From assembly GCF_000367925.1 (NCBI RefSeq), contig NZ_KB849167.1, forward strand, positions 33,282-86,960: DNA of 53,679 nt, given 5' to 3'. Origin of the DNA: Acinetobacter bohemicus ANC 3994. Lineage in GTDB: Bacteria > Pseudomonadota > Gammaproteobacteria > Pseudomonadales > Moraxellaceae. The translations under genes were made by a program, and so were the position numbers. This document shows, in pieces, positions 34,386-42,416 of the stretch. The notes beneath the pieces are model-generated. The model made no database searches and had not been told where the DNA came from. It saw nothing but the letters and a program-made list of their open reading frames with translations. Each line of letters opens with the position of its first letter. Positions within the stretch are counted from its first letter, which is position 1.

Positions 34386-35911
34386 GCTTCAACCATCTGG
34401 ACGACAGCCAAACGGCCGCCCTCTTGCTTTGAAAGTAAAATTTGAACGCCATTTTTCAGTTCAATTTTACCGCCAATCGGGATCACTGTTTTGGTTGTCA
34501 CATCCGTCAAATCCGCAAGACCTTCATTGACTAACCACCAACGGTCATTATGCAAGACAAAATAGCCTTTACGTGTCGTTTGTTCTGCTGTTAAACGCTC
34601 ATTGGGTGCAATCATATGATTGGCATGCCATGCAAATAAAGACTGTCCTGTCCAAACCATTAAACGATGATTATCAGGTCGATAATTCCCCTGTTGACGT
34701 GCTGAATAAAGATTCAAAATCGGTAACTTACCTGTAAAAGGGGTATTACAAAATGGGCATTTCGGCTGAGTCGTATTATCAAAAACATACCATTTTTGAC
34801 TACACGCGGCATTTTGACAGGGTTGGATTAAATCGACCGTTTTAACCAAGGCGGTTTCCCAATCATTGGCAGAGGGACGTTTACTCGGCTCATGCAAACC
34901 CTCAATAAAACTCTTGTTAAATAATTCTGTTAAATAAGGGCCAGTGACTTGATATGAAATTCGACTGGGATCGGCCCAAGGTAATTGCGATGGTTGCAGT
35001 TGATTAGACTTCACCTGATTACTCTGATCCGTTGGGTGTTCCACAAATAATGCTTTTTCCCCCATGCCCATATTTTCATCTTTCTGTGGATCATCCATAT
35101 CATGAATTTTGCCACCGCGCAGTGGATGCCGATAGAGCAAATACATATAGATCAGCACGGCTAAAGCATGTTTATCCGTTGCAATACTGGGCAAAAACCG
35201 CTTTGGATCTTCTTTAGATAAATGATTGGTCATCACCACTTCAGGTGCAATAAAATCAGGCGTACCCACAACATCAGGCGGATATTTCCCCGGAACAACC
35301 AAACCATCCACATCAATCACACAAGCACTGCCTGTAACAGGATCAATCAGTACATTTTTATAAGATAAATCCGAATGCGCTAGACCTGCCGCATGCATTC
35401 GACGTACAGCCCGTGAAATTAAAATACCAATTTTCAGGTAATTCAGCCAACTCCCCTTTTCACGCTCATCTAAAAAGCGGTTTTGATTATTGGCACTCGC
35501 AAACCATTTACCTTCTTTTTCCTTGCCTTTAATTTTTAAAAAATCGTTATTTTTTGAACCATAAGAAAAAAAGTAATATTTTTTATACGTCGGAGCAGTG
35601 ATTCCTAACAAGTCATTGTATTCAACCAGTCCATCAGGCCAACAAAAGATATTTTTCCAATAATCGCCACCGACACCATTAAAAATACCATTCCATTTAT
35701 TGCCCACAATTTCTTTTAAGCGATCTTTTTGCTGTTCTAATGCTGCTTTTGATTCATAAAATTTATTTTTTTCTTTACTGAAAAAACACACCACATAACT
35801 ACGGTCAGGGGAAAAATAAACATCTTTCATTGCACCTGAACCAATCACTTCATCAACAAATTCAATTGCTCGACCATCGACCGTGTGACACTTAATAATT
35901 TTTGCAGACAT
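34382..35911 (-). CDS. Protein kinase-like protein with zinc ribbon, Ter triad kinase
   Basis: 509 residues. A Ser/Thr kinase-like domain (about 1-330): Gly-rich loop VIGSGAMKDVYF, catalytic loop HSDLSYKNVLID (His179, Asp181, Asn186) and VIDVDGLVVPG in place of DFG. I see no standard VAIK lysine (the strand reads SYVVCFFSKE), so the Lys must be assigned by structure. After it come a four-Cys zinc ribbon (CQNAACSQKW...CPFC) and a C-terminal beta-rich tail (about 420-509) that looks FHA-like. Kinases of this type with PP2C and TerY-C form the TerY-P phosphorylation triad. Downstream end of the minus-strand unit; stop shared with the CitE-like gene in CTAG. Confidence 0.85.
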   Translation of the reverse strand: MSAKIIKCHTVDGRAIEFVDEVIGSGAMKDVYFSPDRSYVVCFFSKEKNKFYESKAALEQQKDRLKEIVGNKWNGIFNGVGGDYWKNIFCWPDGLVEYNDLLGITAPTYKKYYFFSYGSKNNDFLKIKGKEKEGKWFASANNQNRFLDEREKGSWLNYLKIGILISRAVRRMHAAGLAHSDLSYKNVLIDPVTGSACVIDVDGLVVPGKYPPDVVGTPDFIAPEVVMTNHLSKEDPKRFLPSIATDKHALAVLIYMYLLYRHPLRGGKIHDMDDPQKDENMGMGEKALFVEHPTDQSNQVKSNQLQPSQLPWADPSRISYQVTGPYLTELFNKSFIEGLHEPSKRPSANDWETALVKTVDLIQPCQNAACSQKWYVFDNTTQPKCPFCNTPFTGKLPILNLYSARQQGNYRPDNHRLMVWTGQSLFAWHANHMIAPNERLTAEQTTRKGYFVLHNDRWWLVNEGLADLTDVTTKTVIPIGGKIELKNGVQILLSKQEGGRLAVVQMVEA

Positions 35912-35938
35912 ATCTATTCACCTCATCTTTAAATTCTT

Positions 35939-37729
35939 TTACTGAAGTAACTCTGCCTTATTGTTATTGCAAAGGACGGCCAAGGTACGATCATCATGAT
36001 GACCTGGCGTAAAGAAATGCATCCACTCCAAAAGATCACTTGCCGCATTTTCAGTGTGGAATAACGGGGCTAATTGGCCATATAAGTCTTTCCATTTTTC
36101 ATGGTTCGTCAATCCAACCTCTGTTTCAAAGATAGGATCTGAAATACCATCGCTCATCACCATGACAGCATCAATATTGCTATAGCATCCAATTTTGATC
36201 CGAGCACCCAATTCTTGCCCAATACTGCGGTCTAAAAACTTGGTTTGACCTGCATATTCGCCACCATCCGCGACATTCATAATTCGAACCAGCTCATCGC
36301 TATAGGCTACAATGACGCCATCACCGACTGAAAAAGTGCTCATAAATGTTTTATCTGGTTGGTGACAGAGTACGGCGATTAATAAAGTGGTTGAAAAAGC
36401 CTTCGCAGCCACAGCCATTTCTTCAGCTTGTTGTTCTATTTGAGTGATAATCGATTTATAAATTTCATAATAAACATGAAAAAATTGTTGATTCAATTTA
36501 TGTGCAATGACTTTGGTTTGCTCATCTTGACCACCCACTCGCCATTTTTTGATATCTTCATTTAAAGATTCGATGGTGTAATCGTGTAAATAACGCTGAA
36601 ATTCACTTTGCACAATTTCGACTGCAATACGTGAACCTTCTCGAGAATACGGTGCACTCCCCGCCCCATCAGCAACAGCAATCACTGACCATGCGCTATT
36701 CGGAATATGCATGATGGTAAAATCATCATCACGAAATGTCCCAGCATGTTCATGTGAACGACCACGTCGACTGGCTGCAATAAGCTTATAATTTTCAGTC
36801 TGTATCATTTTTTGTTCTGTATGCGTTTTAATAAAAGGCTGTTCTGCTTCAGGCTCCAGTACTTTCCATAAAGTTCGTGGATCAGGAATAATATTCATTT
36901 TGCACTTTGCTGTGCGCGTCTCATTTTTAATCCCGTATTGAAACGAAAAGATCAGTTCTTCTGCTCGTTCAGGGTTGCCTTGAATGGTCTGTGTTGCCTC
37001 ATCAAAATAAAAATCATGCTCAGCAAATTTAAAACTATCCGCTTTAAATACAATCTGTTTAGGATCATGCTTAGACATCAGCATAATATTGGATTGGTAG
37101 GCTTGACCTACACGAGCATTATCGACCTGAAATTTCACCTCATCTGCAAATACATGATTAAATACGTCGGTCATTTCAGCTCTATTTTTATCTTGATTGA
37201 GTGTACTCGGATCGATATGAATCGCATCTTGGGTATTCATTTGATCTACGACTGATTCGGTTTGGGTTAAATGAGGCTTTAAAGTCGTGCTCATATCATC
37301 AACTGTATTTTCAATTGATTGATTTAAATCAGAGCATTCTGTTTCAAGCTGATTCTCTAAGCGAATCACCGCAGACGCTACTTTAGCGCTTTCCTCTGGA
37401 TTTGAAAAAAGACTGGATTTGTTTTCTGCTGTATTGGATGTTTGATCATTGAATTGAATAGCGGGTTCCATGATGACCGTATCAACTGCTTCACTTTCAG
37501 TCAATTTTAATGGCACAGTTGCTTTTTCTTCAGCAAGATTTGGCTTTGTTTCAGGCTGGGAAATTTCGATGCCTAAACCTGATTTTGGGTTCAGGCGTAA
37601 GGCGTGTAATAACTTGGATAATTGTCCTAAATTTTCATCAGTAGAAATATAACCAATAAATTGATCATTCAATCCCATGTCATTTTTTTCTAATAATGTT
37701 TTTATTTTACATTTAAATTCAGTCATCAC
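35939..37729 (-). CDS. PP2C-type protein phosphatase, Ter triad
   Basis: 596 residues. The C-terminal PP2C domain (about 320-596) shows FRDDDF, VIAVADGAGSAPYSREG, TFSVGDGVIVAY and MVMSDGISDPIFETE, the metal-binding aspartates. The N-terminal half is Glu/Asn-rich, low-complexity and probably flexible (about 1-220), followed by a domain (about 225-285) that resembles a beta-sandwich. It should reverse phosphorylation by the kinase encoded next. Located between TerY-C and the kinase on the same strand, 27-38 bases from each. Confidence 0.9.
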   Translation of the reverse strand: MMTEFKCKIKTLLEKNDMGLNDQFIGYISTDENLGQLSKLLHALRLNPKSGLGIEISQPETKPNLAEEKATVPLKLTESEAVDTVIMEPAIQFNDQTSNTAENKSSLFSNPEESAKVASAVIRLENQLETECSDLNQSIENTVDDMSTTLKPHLTQTESVVDQMNTQDAIHIDPSTLNQDKNRAEMTDVFNHVFADEVKFQVDNARVGQAYQSNIMLMSKHDPKQIVFKADSFKFAEHDFYFDEATQTIQGNPERAEELIFSFQYGIKNETRTAKCKMNIIPDPRTLWKVLEPEAEQPFIKTHTEQKMIQTENYKLIAASRRGRSHEHAGTFRDDDFTIMHIPNSAWSVIAVADGAGSAPYSREGSRIAVEIVQSEFQRYLHDYTIESLNEDIKKWRVGGQDEQTKVIAHKLNQQFFHVYYEIYKSIITQIEQQAEEMAVAAKAFSTTLLIAVLCHQPDKTFMSTFSVGDGVIVAYSDELVRIMNVADGGEYAGQTKFLDRSIGQELGARIKIGCYSNIDAVMVMSDGISDPIFETEVGLTNHEKWKDLYGQLAPLFHTENAASDLLEWMHFFTPGHHDDRTLAVLCNNNKAELLQ

Positions 37730-37767
37730 TTTTCCCCCAGCCTAAACCATTTTGCTATTTTTATGCT

Positions 37768-38820
37768 TTAACCTTGCCCACGAGTAAGATTAAAATCTTC
37801 CCCAGATGCAGAAAAACTAATTTGACGCAGACACCATGGGCAAACGGCAAATTCACTGTATCCGTCATAGCACATCAAATTGCCACAGGCACACATTGCA
37901 AAAGCTGTTTCAGCATAACAATGCGGGCAATTAGAACTGCCCTCTAAAACAGAGGTATTAATTTTAGGCTTTTCAGCAGCATGATCTGTCCAGCTAAAAT
38001 AATCTTCTGAAATACCGGTACAGGTTTGTAATTTAAAATTGTATAAATTGATATTTAGATCAGAAAGCTCACCATACTGTAAGTGACGTGTATATTTTAA
38101 AATATAAGGATGATGCAGCTTTTGACAGCGTCCTATAAATGTCACCGTACGATCATCAGCCTGCCCTTTTCGGAATGAAAGTTTCTCCTTAGCCAAATGC
38201 ATATATCGCTCATCCAATGGCAAAAGATCTTGTTGTTTTTGATTATTTCCAACACTAATACTCTGTGAAACAACCGAAGCACTGATCCATTTACATAAGC
38301 TTTTGACATATTCATGATCAATCTGGGTTAATGAAATACAATGTGTTGTTAAGCGCTTTAATACAGAAAAATCAACATCTTGCCCCAAACCAATAGCGAC
38401 TAAGGTCACTTTGTTTTCATATTTAGCATTCCAACGAGAAATCGCATCTTCATAATCATCCGTCGGACGACCATCCGTAAATAAATATACAATCGGTTTC
38501 CAGTCCCCTTTGACATCTGCCGTCGTTTTCATCACAGAACGTTCAATTTCTTTCGCCAAATGATCAAGTGCTTTGCCTAAATGTGTGCCTCCTCCCAAAG
38601 GAAGTTCACAACTTCTATAGGCAAAAAGCTCTGTCAACGGCACTAAAGTCCGTACAATTCCTGCATAGGCAAGCACTGAAACATAGACAGTTTCCAAAGC
38701 ATAGGGGTCGGTACGCAAACCACTCATGATAAAATCAATGCCTTCCTGTACAGCCTGTAAAGGCTGTCCAGCCATAGATTCAGAACAATCAATGACGAAA
38801 AAAACGGGTAATCGGCGCAT
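37768..38820 (-). CDS. TerY-C: vWA protein with C-terminal zinc ribbons
   Basis: 350 residues. A vWA domain with MIDAS VIDCSESMAGQPLQ and LFTDGRPTDDYEDAI occupies the first 200 residues. The C-terminal part has Cys pairs CPHC, CAC, CPWC (about 295-335) that form zinc-ribbon-like domains. This is the TerY-C arrangement of the TerY-P triad. Likely a scaffold that binds the phosphatase, kinase or target proteins. The preceding gap (38821-38918) contains a strong stem-loop. Confidence 0.88.
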   Translation of the reverse strand: MRRLPVFFVIDCSESMAGQPLQAVQEGIDFIMSGLRTDPYALETVYVSVLAYAGIVRTLVPLTELFAYRSCELPLGGGTHLGKALDHLAKEIERSVMKTTADVKGDWKPIVYLFTDGRPTDDYEDAISRWNAKYENKVTLVAIGLGQDVDFSVLKRLTTHCISLTQIDHEYVKSLCKWISASVVSQSISVGNNQKQQDLLPLDERYMHLAKEKLSFRKGQADDRTVTFIGRCQKLHHPYILKYTRHLQYGELSDLNINLYNFKLQTCTGISEDYFSWTDHAAEKPKINTSVLEGSSNCPHCYAETAFAMCACGNLMCYDGYSEFAVCPWCLRQISFSASGEDFNLTRGQG

Positions 38821-38870
38821 ATTTTTACCTAGCTTATTTTTGTTATATCAATCAAATATAAAGTTTTGGG

Positions 38871-38915
38871 ATATTCAAAAGACAGACATGTATGCTGTAT
38901 ATGTCTTTTGAATAT
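38871..38915 (-). other. Strong intergenic stem-loop in the terY operon
   Basis: A perfect 14-bp inverted repeat, ATATTCAAAAGACA (38871-38884) and TGTCTTTTGAATAT (38902-38915), with a 17-base loop that itself contains GACAT...ATGTC. It lies between the stop of terY2 (38919) and the start of TerY-C (38820). On the minus strand no T-run follows, so it is not a standard terminator. It may limit read-through or act as an RNA-stability or processing site. Confidence 0.8.
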
Positions 38916-38918
38916 AGA

Positions 38919-39554
38919 CTATAAAACCAACTGAATTTCCGATGGCGGTGGCGGTAAAGAAATAGAGTCAGTCACTCCAGCACTGCTACTCCCCGCAACT
39001 ACACTGGCTGAAACCCACTTAAAGAAACTTGAAAAAGAATTAGAATCCATTGTGTCGAGTACAACCACCTGATTGGTCAGCTGCAATAAGAATTCTGTTT
39101 TTGCTTTCGGGCCCGCAGCACAAGCGATAATACTGGCAAAGTTTAATTGCTGAATGACAGGTACAATTTGTTGATAGGCATAAACGTCCGACGGTGAACC
39201 ATCTGTCATTAAGAACAATAATGGACGCCAATCGCCTTTTTGCTCATCTGTTGTTTTTTTGACATTGTGCTGAACTTCATGCGTTAACAATTCCAACGCA
39301 GCGCCCATAAACGTTGCACCCACATTGGGTACATCAATCTCTGGAATTTGGATTTGATCTAAAGGCGTTAAAGGCAAATATACTTTTGCTTCCATATCAA
39401 AGGTGATGACACTCAAATATACGCTTTCTAAGGCATACGGATCCTGTCTTAACGCGCTGAGCATAGACTGAAGTCCAACATTGAGAGAATGAATCGGTTC
39501 TCCTCGCATAGAACCCGAGGTATCAAGCAAAATATAAACGGGTAGACGACGCAT
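38919..39554 (-). CDS. terY: TerY-like vWA protein (second copy)
   Basis: 211 residues, close to E. coli TerY. The chain starts MRRLPVYILLDTSGSMRGEP (complete MIDAS DxSxS), continues LESVYLSVITFDMEAKV and LFLMTDGSPSDVYAY, and ends in LPPPPSEIQLVL, a Pro-rich tail shared with the other TerY paralogue in this operon. Closest to classic TerY. Probably a cytoplasmic adaptor for Ter complexes. 10 bases separate it from the TerX-like gene upstream. Confidence 0.92.
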   Translation of the reverse strand: MRRLPVYILLDTSGSMRGEPIHSLNVGLQSMLSALRQDPYALESVYLSVITFDMEAKVYLPLTPLDQIQIPEIDVPNVGATFMGAALELLTHEVQHNVKKTTDEQKGDWRPLLFLMTDGSPSDVYAYQQIVPVIQQLNFASIIACAAGPKAKTEFLLQLTNQVVVLDTMDSNSFSSFFKWVSASVVAGSSSAGVTDSISLPPPPSEIQLVL

Positions 39555-39564
39555 TTTTATCTCT

Positions 39565-40206
39565 TTAGACGTATTTTTTTAACCATTCTACAAAATTATC
39601 AGATGCAGAAGATGACCCTAGCGCATTAAATTTCCAGCCATTGCTTTCACGAACTAATTCTGCAAACAATAATGAACGTTGTTGATCATATTGATCTTTG
39701 CCTGACAAATTAAAACGCACCATCTCTTTACCAGAAGCATCAACGGCACGAATAAATGCATTCTGAACTTGACCAAAGTGCTGATTGTTTTTAGCGCCCT
39801 CATAAATCTGAACAATAAAAACAATTTTGTGATAATCATTGGACAGTGAATTTAACTTCACAATAATTTGTTCATCATCTCCATCACCTGCACCCGTACG
39901 GTTATCTCCAGTCAGCCAAATGTCCCCTGAACGATGTTTTAAATTATTAAAAAAAATCACATCACTATTTTTAAGCGTTGGATTTCCTGAGGCATCACGT
40001 CCTACATCTCGGACTGTACCGTTTCTATCACATAAAAAAGCAACCACATCGAGATCATATTCGGCAGGTTGCTCACCAAATAAACCGCCTAAAAAACTTT
40101 TCTTTTGTGCTGCAATATCCCAACCCAAACCAATCGTGACTAAAGATAAATTATGTTGTGATTTTTCAAGACTTAAACCTTGCCCTTTGGCTAATGTGAT
40201 CGCCAT
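39565..40206 (-). CDS. terX: TerD-family protein, TerX-like
   Basis: 213 residues. TerD domain with an insert of about 25 residues (VGRDASGNPTLKNSDVIFF) and motifs SFLGGLFGEQPAEYDLDVVA, TGDNRTGAGDGDDEQIIV and FGQVQNAFIRAVDA. The YDLDV and DDE acidic loops should bind Ca2+. The C-terminal half ends with WLKKYV. The combination of early GGLFG insert and length fits TerX. It is located between two terY copies. Confidence 0.87.
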   Translation of the reverse strand: MAITLAKGQGLSLEKSQHNLSLVTIGLGWDIAAQKKSFLGGLFGEQPAEYDLDVVAFLCDRNGTVRDVGRDASGNPTLKNSDVIFFNNLKHRSGDIWLTGDNRTGAGDGDDEQIIVKLNSLSNDYHKIVFIVQIYEGAKNNQHFGQVQNAFIRAVDASGKEMVRFNLSGKDQYDQQRSLLFAELVRESNGWKFNALGSSSASDNFVEWLKKYV

Positions 40207-40236
40207 TATTATTTCCTTTGTATTATTGAGTTTTAA

Positions 40237-40875
40237 TTAAAGTACAACATTTACTTCTGGTGGTGGCGGTGGTAAATCATTCAATCCACTCACTTCTTTC
40301 TGACCAGCATCAACTTTCTGACTGCCCGTAGAAATACTTGCAGAAACCCATTTAAAGAAGGCTTTGATGGTATTGCTATCGGCCGTTGCCAACTCAACCA
40401 CAACTTCTGTGATTTGCTTTAAAATTGAAGTATCAGCATTATGACCTGCTGCACAAGCAATAATCATCCCTGTTTTTACTTGTTTTAATCTTTCAAAGCC
40501 TTTTTTCCAATCATCCGTAGGAACACCATCGGTCATAATAAAAATTAATGGTTTCCAATCGCCCCGAGTTTCAGGCGTGGTTTTTTGAACTTCTTGTTCA
40601 ATTTTATCCGCCAATAAAAGCAATGCTCCGCCAAACTGTGTTGTTCCTGTCGCTTGCAATGCTGGCGAGTTAAATATGGCTATTTCAGTCAAAGGAATCA
40701 CTTGTTTTGCATGGGTATCAAAACTAATAATCGAAAGATACGCGGTTTCTAATGCATAAGGATCTTGTCTTAATGAAGACACCAGTGTCTCAACACCATT
40801 TTTGACTGCTTCGATAGGTTCCCCCATCATTGATCCCGATGTATCGAGTAATAAATAAACTGGCAATCTTCTCAT
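40237..40875 (-). CDS. terY: TerY-like vWA protein (first copy)
   Basis: About 212 residues. MIDAS motif LLDTSGSMMGEPIEAV, LIFIMTDGVPTDDWKKG and a C-terminal LPPPPPEVNVVL tail similar to that of the second TerY. An upstream GTG (40881) is open, but the ribosome site AGGGG lies directly against it. ATG at 40875, giving MRRLPVYLLLDTSG as in the paralogue, is preferred. First gene of a six-gene minus-strand unit: terY, terX, terY, terY-C, PP2C, kinase. The promoter must lie in 40882-41222. Confidence 0.9.
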   Translation of the reverse strand: MRRLPVYLLLDTSGSMMGEPIEAVKNGVETLVSSLRQDPYALETAYLSIISFDTHAKQVIPLTEIAIFNSPALQATGTTQFGGALLLLADKIEQEVQKTTPETRGDWKPLIFIMTDGVPTDDWKKGFERLKQVKTGMIIACAAGHNADTSILKQITEVVVELATADSNTIKAFFKWVSASISTGSQKVDAGQKEVSGLNDLPPPPPEVNVVL

Positions 40876-40881
40876 TTTCAC

Positions 40882-41222
40882 CCCTAAAAAATTTTAACTT
40901 TTTTCTTATTCTGCCACGGCTCATCACAAAATTTGATTCGGCACAAAAGTACCTACAATTTTTTTCTATTGAGTATTAATAATATTAAGCCAACAGAACC
41001 ACAAGTGAAAGTTACAATTTTTTGATCACTCATTCAAATATCCTTGATGAAATTTATTAGCTTAGTTGTACTAAACCACCATTCAACATCCATGACAAAA
41101 ATTAAAGCAAATGTGCTTTCGATTATTTTCAAAAGTCACAACGGATGAGTTAAGCCTAAAATGCGACATCACTCATCAATTGTTATTCATGTTCTTATTC
41201 AATATTTTAGCAACATTGCAGC
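40882..41222. other. 341-bp gap upstream of the terY unit
   Basis: Holds the promoter of the terY unit, though I cannot assign -35/-10 boxes with confidence. It is also downstream of hlyD on the minus strand: AAAGC-ACATTT-GCTTT followed by AATTTTTG (41119-41104 read leftwards) could be a weak terminator, and GATGAGT (41144-41150) with ACTCATC (41171-41177) forms a further inverted repeat. No ORF seen. Confidence 0.5.
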
Positions 41223-42413
41223 CTAGCGTTCGCGTAATGCTTCTTGCGCTTTATTAAAGGGTTTAATCAAATAATCCAAGATTGTTTTCTCACCCGTACG
41301 AATATCCACGGTTGCCACCATACCGGGGGTAATACTGAATGTTTTCCCTGCTTTATTGCTTAATTGGTCTGAATCTGTGCGGATATACACCCGATAGTAA
41401 AATTGATCCTGCTTCACTTCATCCCGCAAAGTATCGGGAGAAATGATAGTAACTTTGCCTTTCAATCCACCATAAATCGAATAGTCATAAGCGGTGATCT
41501 TGACCAAGGCTTCCTGTCCGGGATGAATAAAGGCAATATCGCGTGGTGAAATTCTTGCTTCAATCAGCAGTTGTTCATCTAAAGGAACAATGGTCATTAA
41601 TTTGCCATTTTGCGGCACAATGCCACCTATGGTCATGACATCAATTTCTTTGATTACGCCACGTACAGGTGACTTAAACACGGCACGGCTTAAGGTATCC
41701 GCCTTACCCTTTACCACTTGTTGTTGGGTTTCAATATCGGTATTTGCCTTCGACAGCTCTTCACGCGATTTCACATAATATTGGTTGCGTATATCATTCA
41801 TTTGATTGCGTAATTCATTAGCCTGACGCTTTAAACGTAAAACTTCAACTTCACTCGCCGCCCCTTTGGCAACCAAAGGTTCAGTCATGCTTAATTCTTG
41901 TTGAACCAAAACCAAAGCCTGCTCTAAACCAGAAATAGATTCTTCTAAATTGGCACGACGTGAACGATACAAAGCGGTTTCTTCATTTACCAATTGGGTT
42001 TCGGATAACACTTCAGGCGGGAAAATAAGCGCTGTACCATTGACCTCCGCACGTAGCCGCGCCGCTGTCGCTCGGGATGACATCAGCAATGACTCTGACT
42101 CGCCGACATTGGAGGCAAATCGTGTTGGATCTAACTGCGCCAAGACTTGACCTTGGGTAACAATTTCCCCTTCATGCACATTCATTTTGGTGACAATACC
42201 GCCCTCTAAAGATTGAATAATTTGCTCTTTGGACGAAGGAATGACTTTACCTGTGCCAGTCGAGACTTCTTCTAATTTAAATAACCATGCCCACACCAAA
42301 ATAACCAATAAACCCAGACAAATAATCCAAATAAAAATACTTGCTTTCGGTAGTGGTGGCTCTAATTCTACGACCTTCATCGGACGTTTTAATGCTAATT
42401 TTTTCTCGCCCAT
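41223..42413 (-). CDS. HlyD family periplasmic adaptor of a type I secretion system
   Basis: 396 residues. One N-terminal membrane segment (FIWIICLGLLVILVWAWLF, about 28-46) is followed by a beta-barrel/lipoyl part (GGIVTKMNVHEGEIVTQGQVLAQLD), a coiled-coil alpha hairpin (about 120-215) and the C-terminal half (AVFKSPVRGVIKEIDVMTIG, GQEALVKITAYDYSIYGGLKG), the standard HlyD pattern. It bridges the ABC transporter and TolC across the periplasm. It is the third gene of the exporter operon, 3 bases after the ABC gene stop. Confidence 0.95.
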   Translation of the reverse strand: MGEKKLALKRPMKVVELEPPLPKASIFIWIICLGLLVILVWAWLFKLEEVSTGTGKVIPSSKEQIIQSLEGGIVTKMNVHEGEIVTQGQVLAQLDPTRFASNVGESESLLMSSRATAARLRAEVNGTALIFPPEVLSETQLVNEETALYRSRRANLEESISGLEQALVLVQQELSMTEPLVAKGAASEVEVLRLKRQANELRNQMNDIRNQYYVKSREELSKANTDIETQQQVVKGKADTLSRAVFKSPVRGVIKEIDVMTIGGIVPQNGKLMTIVPLDEQLLIEARISPRDIAFIHPGQEALVKITAYDYSIYGGLKGKVTIISPDTLRDEVKQDQFYYRVYIRTDSDQLSNKAGKTFSITPGMVATVDIRTGEKTILDYLIKPFNKAQEALRER

Positions 42414-42416
42414 GAT

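Noticed and set aside
34382..34440. A terminator between the convergent ter operons
   Set aside because: The two stop codons overlap in CTAG and no hairpin with a T-run is present around it.
22416..40881. Recent genomic island integrated at the tRNA-Gly genes
   Set aside because: No integrase, transposase or direct repeat of the tRNA 3' end was seen at the other side; base composition is not clearly different.
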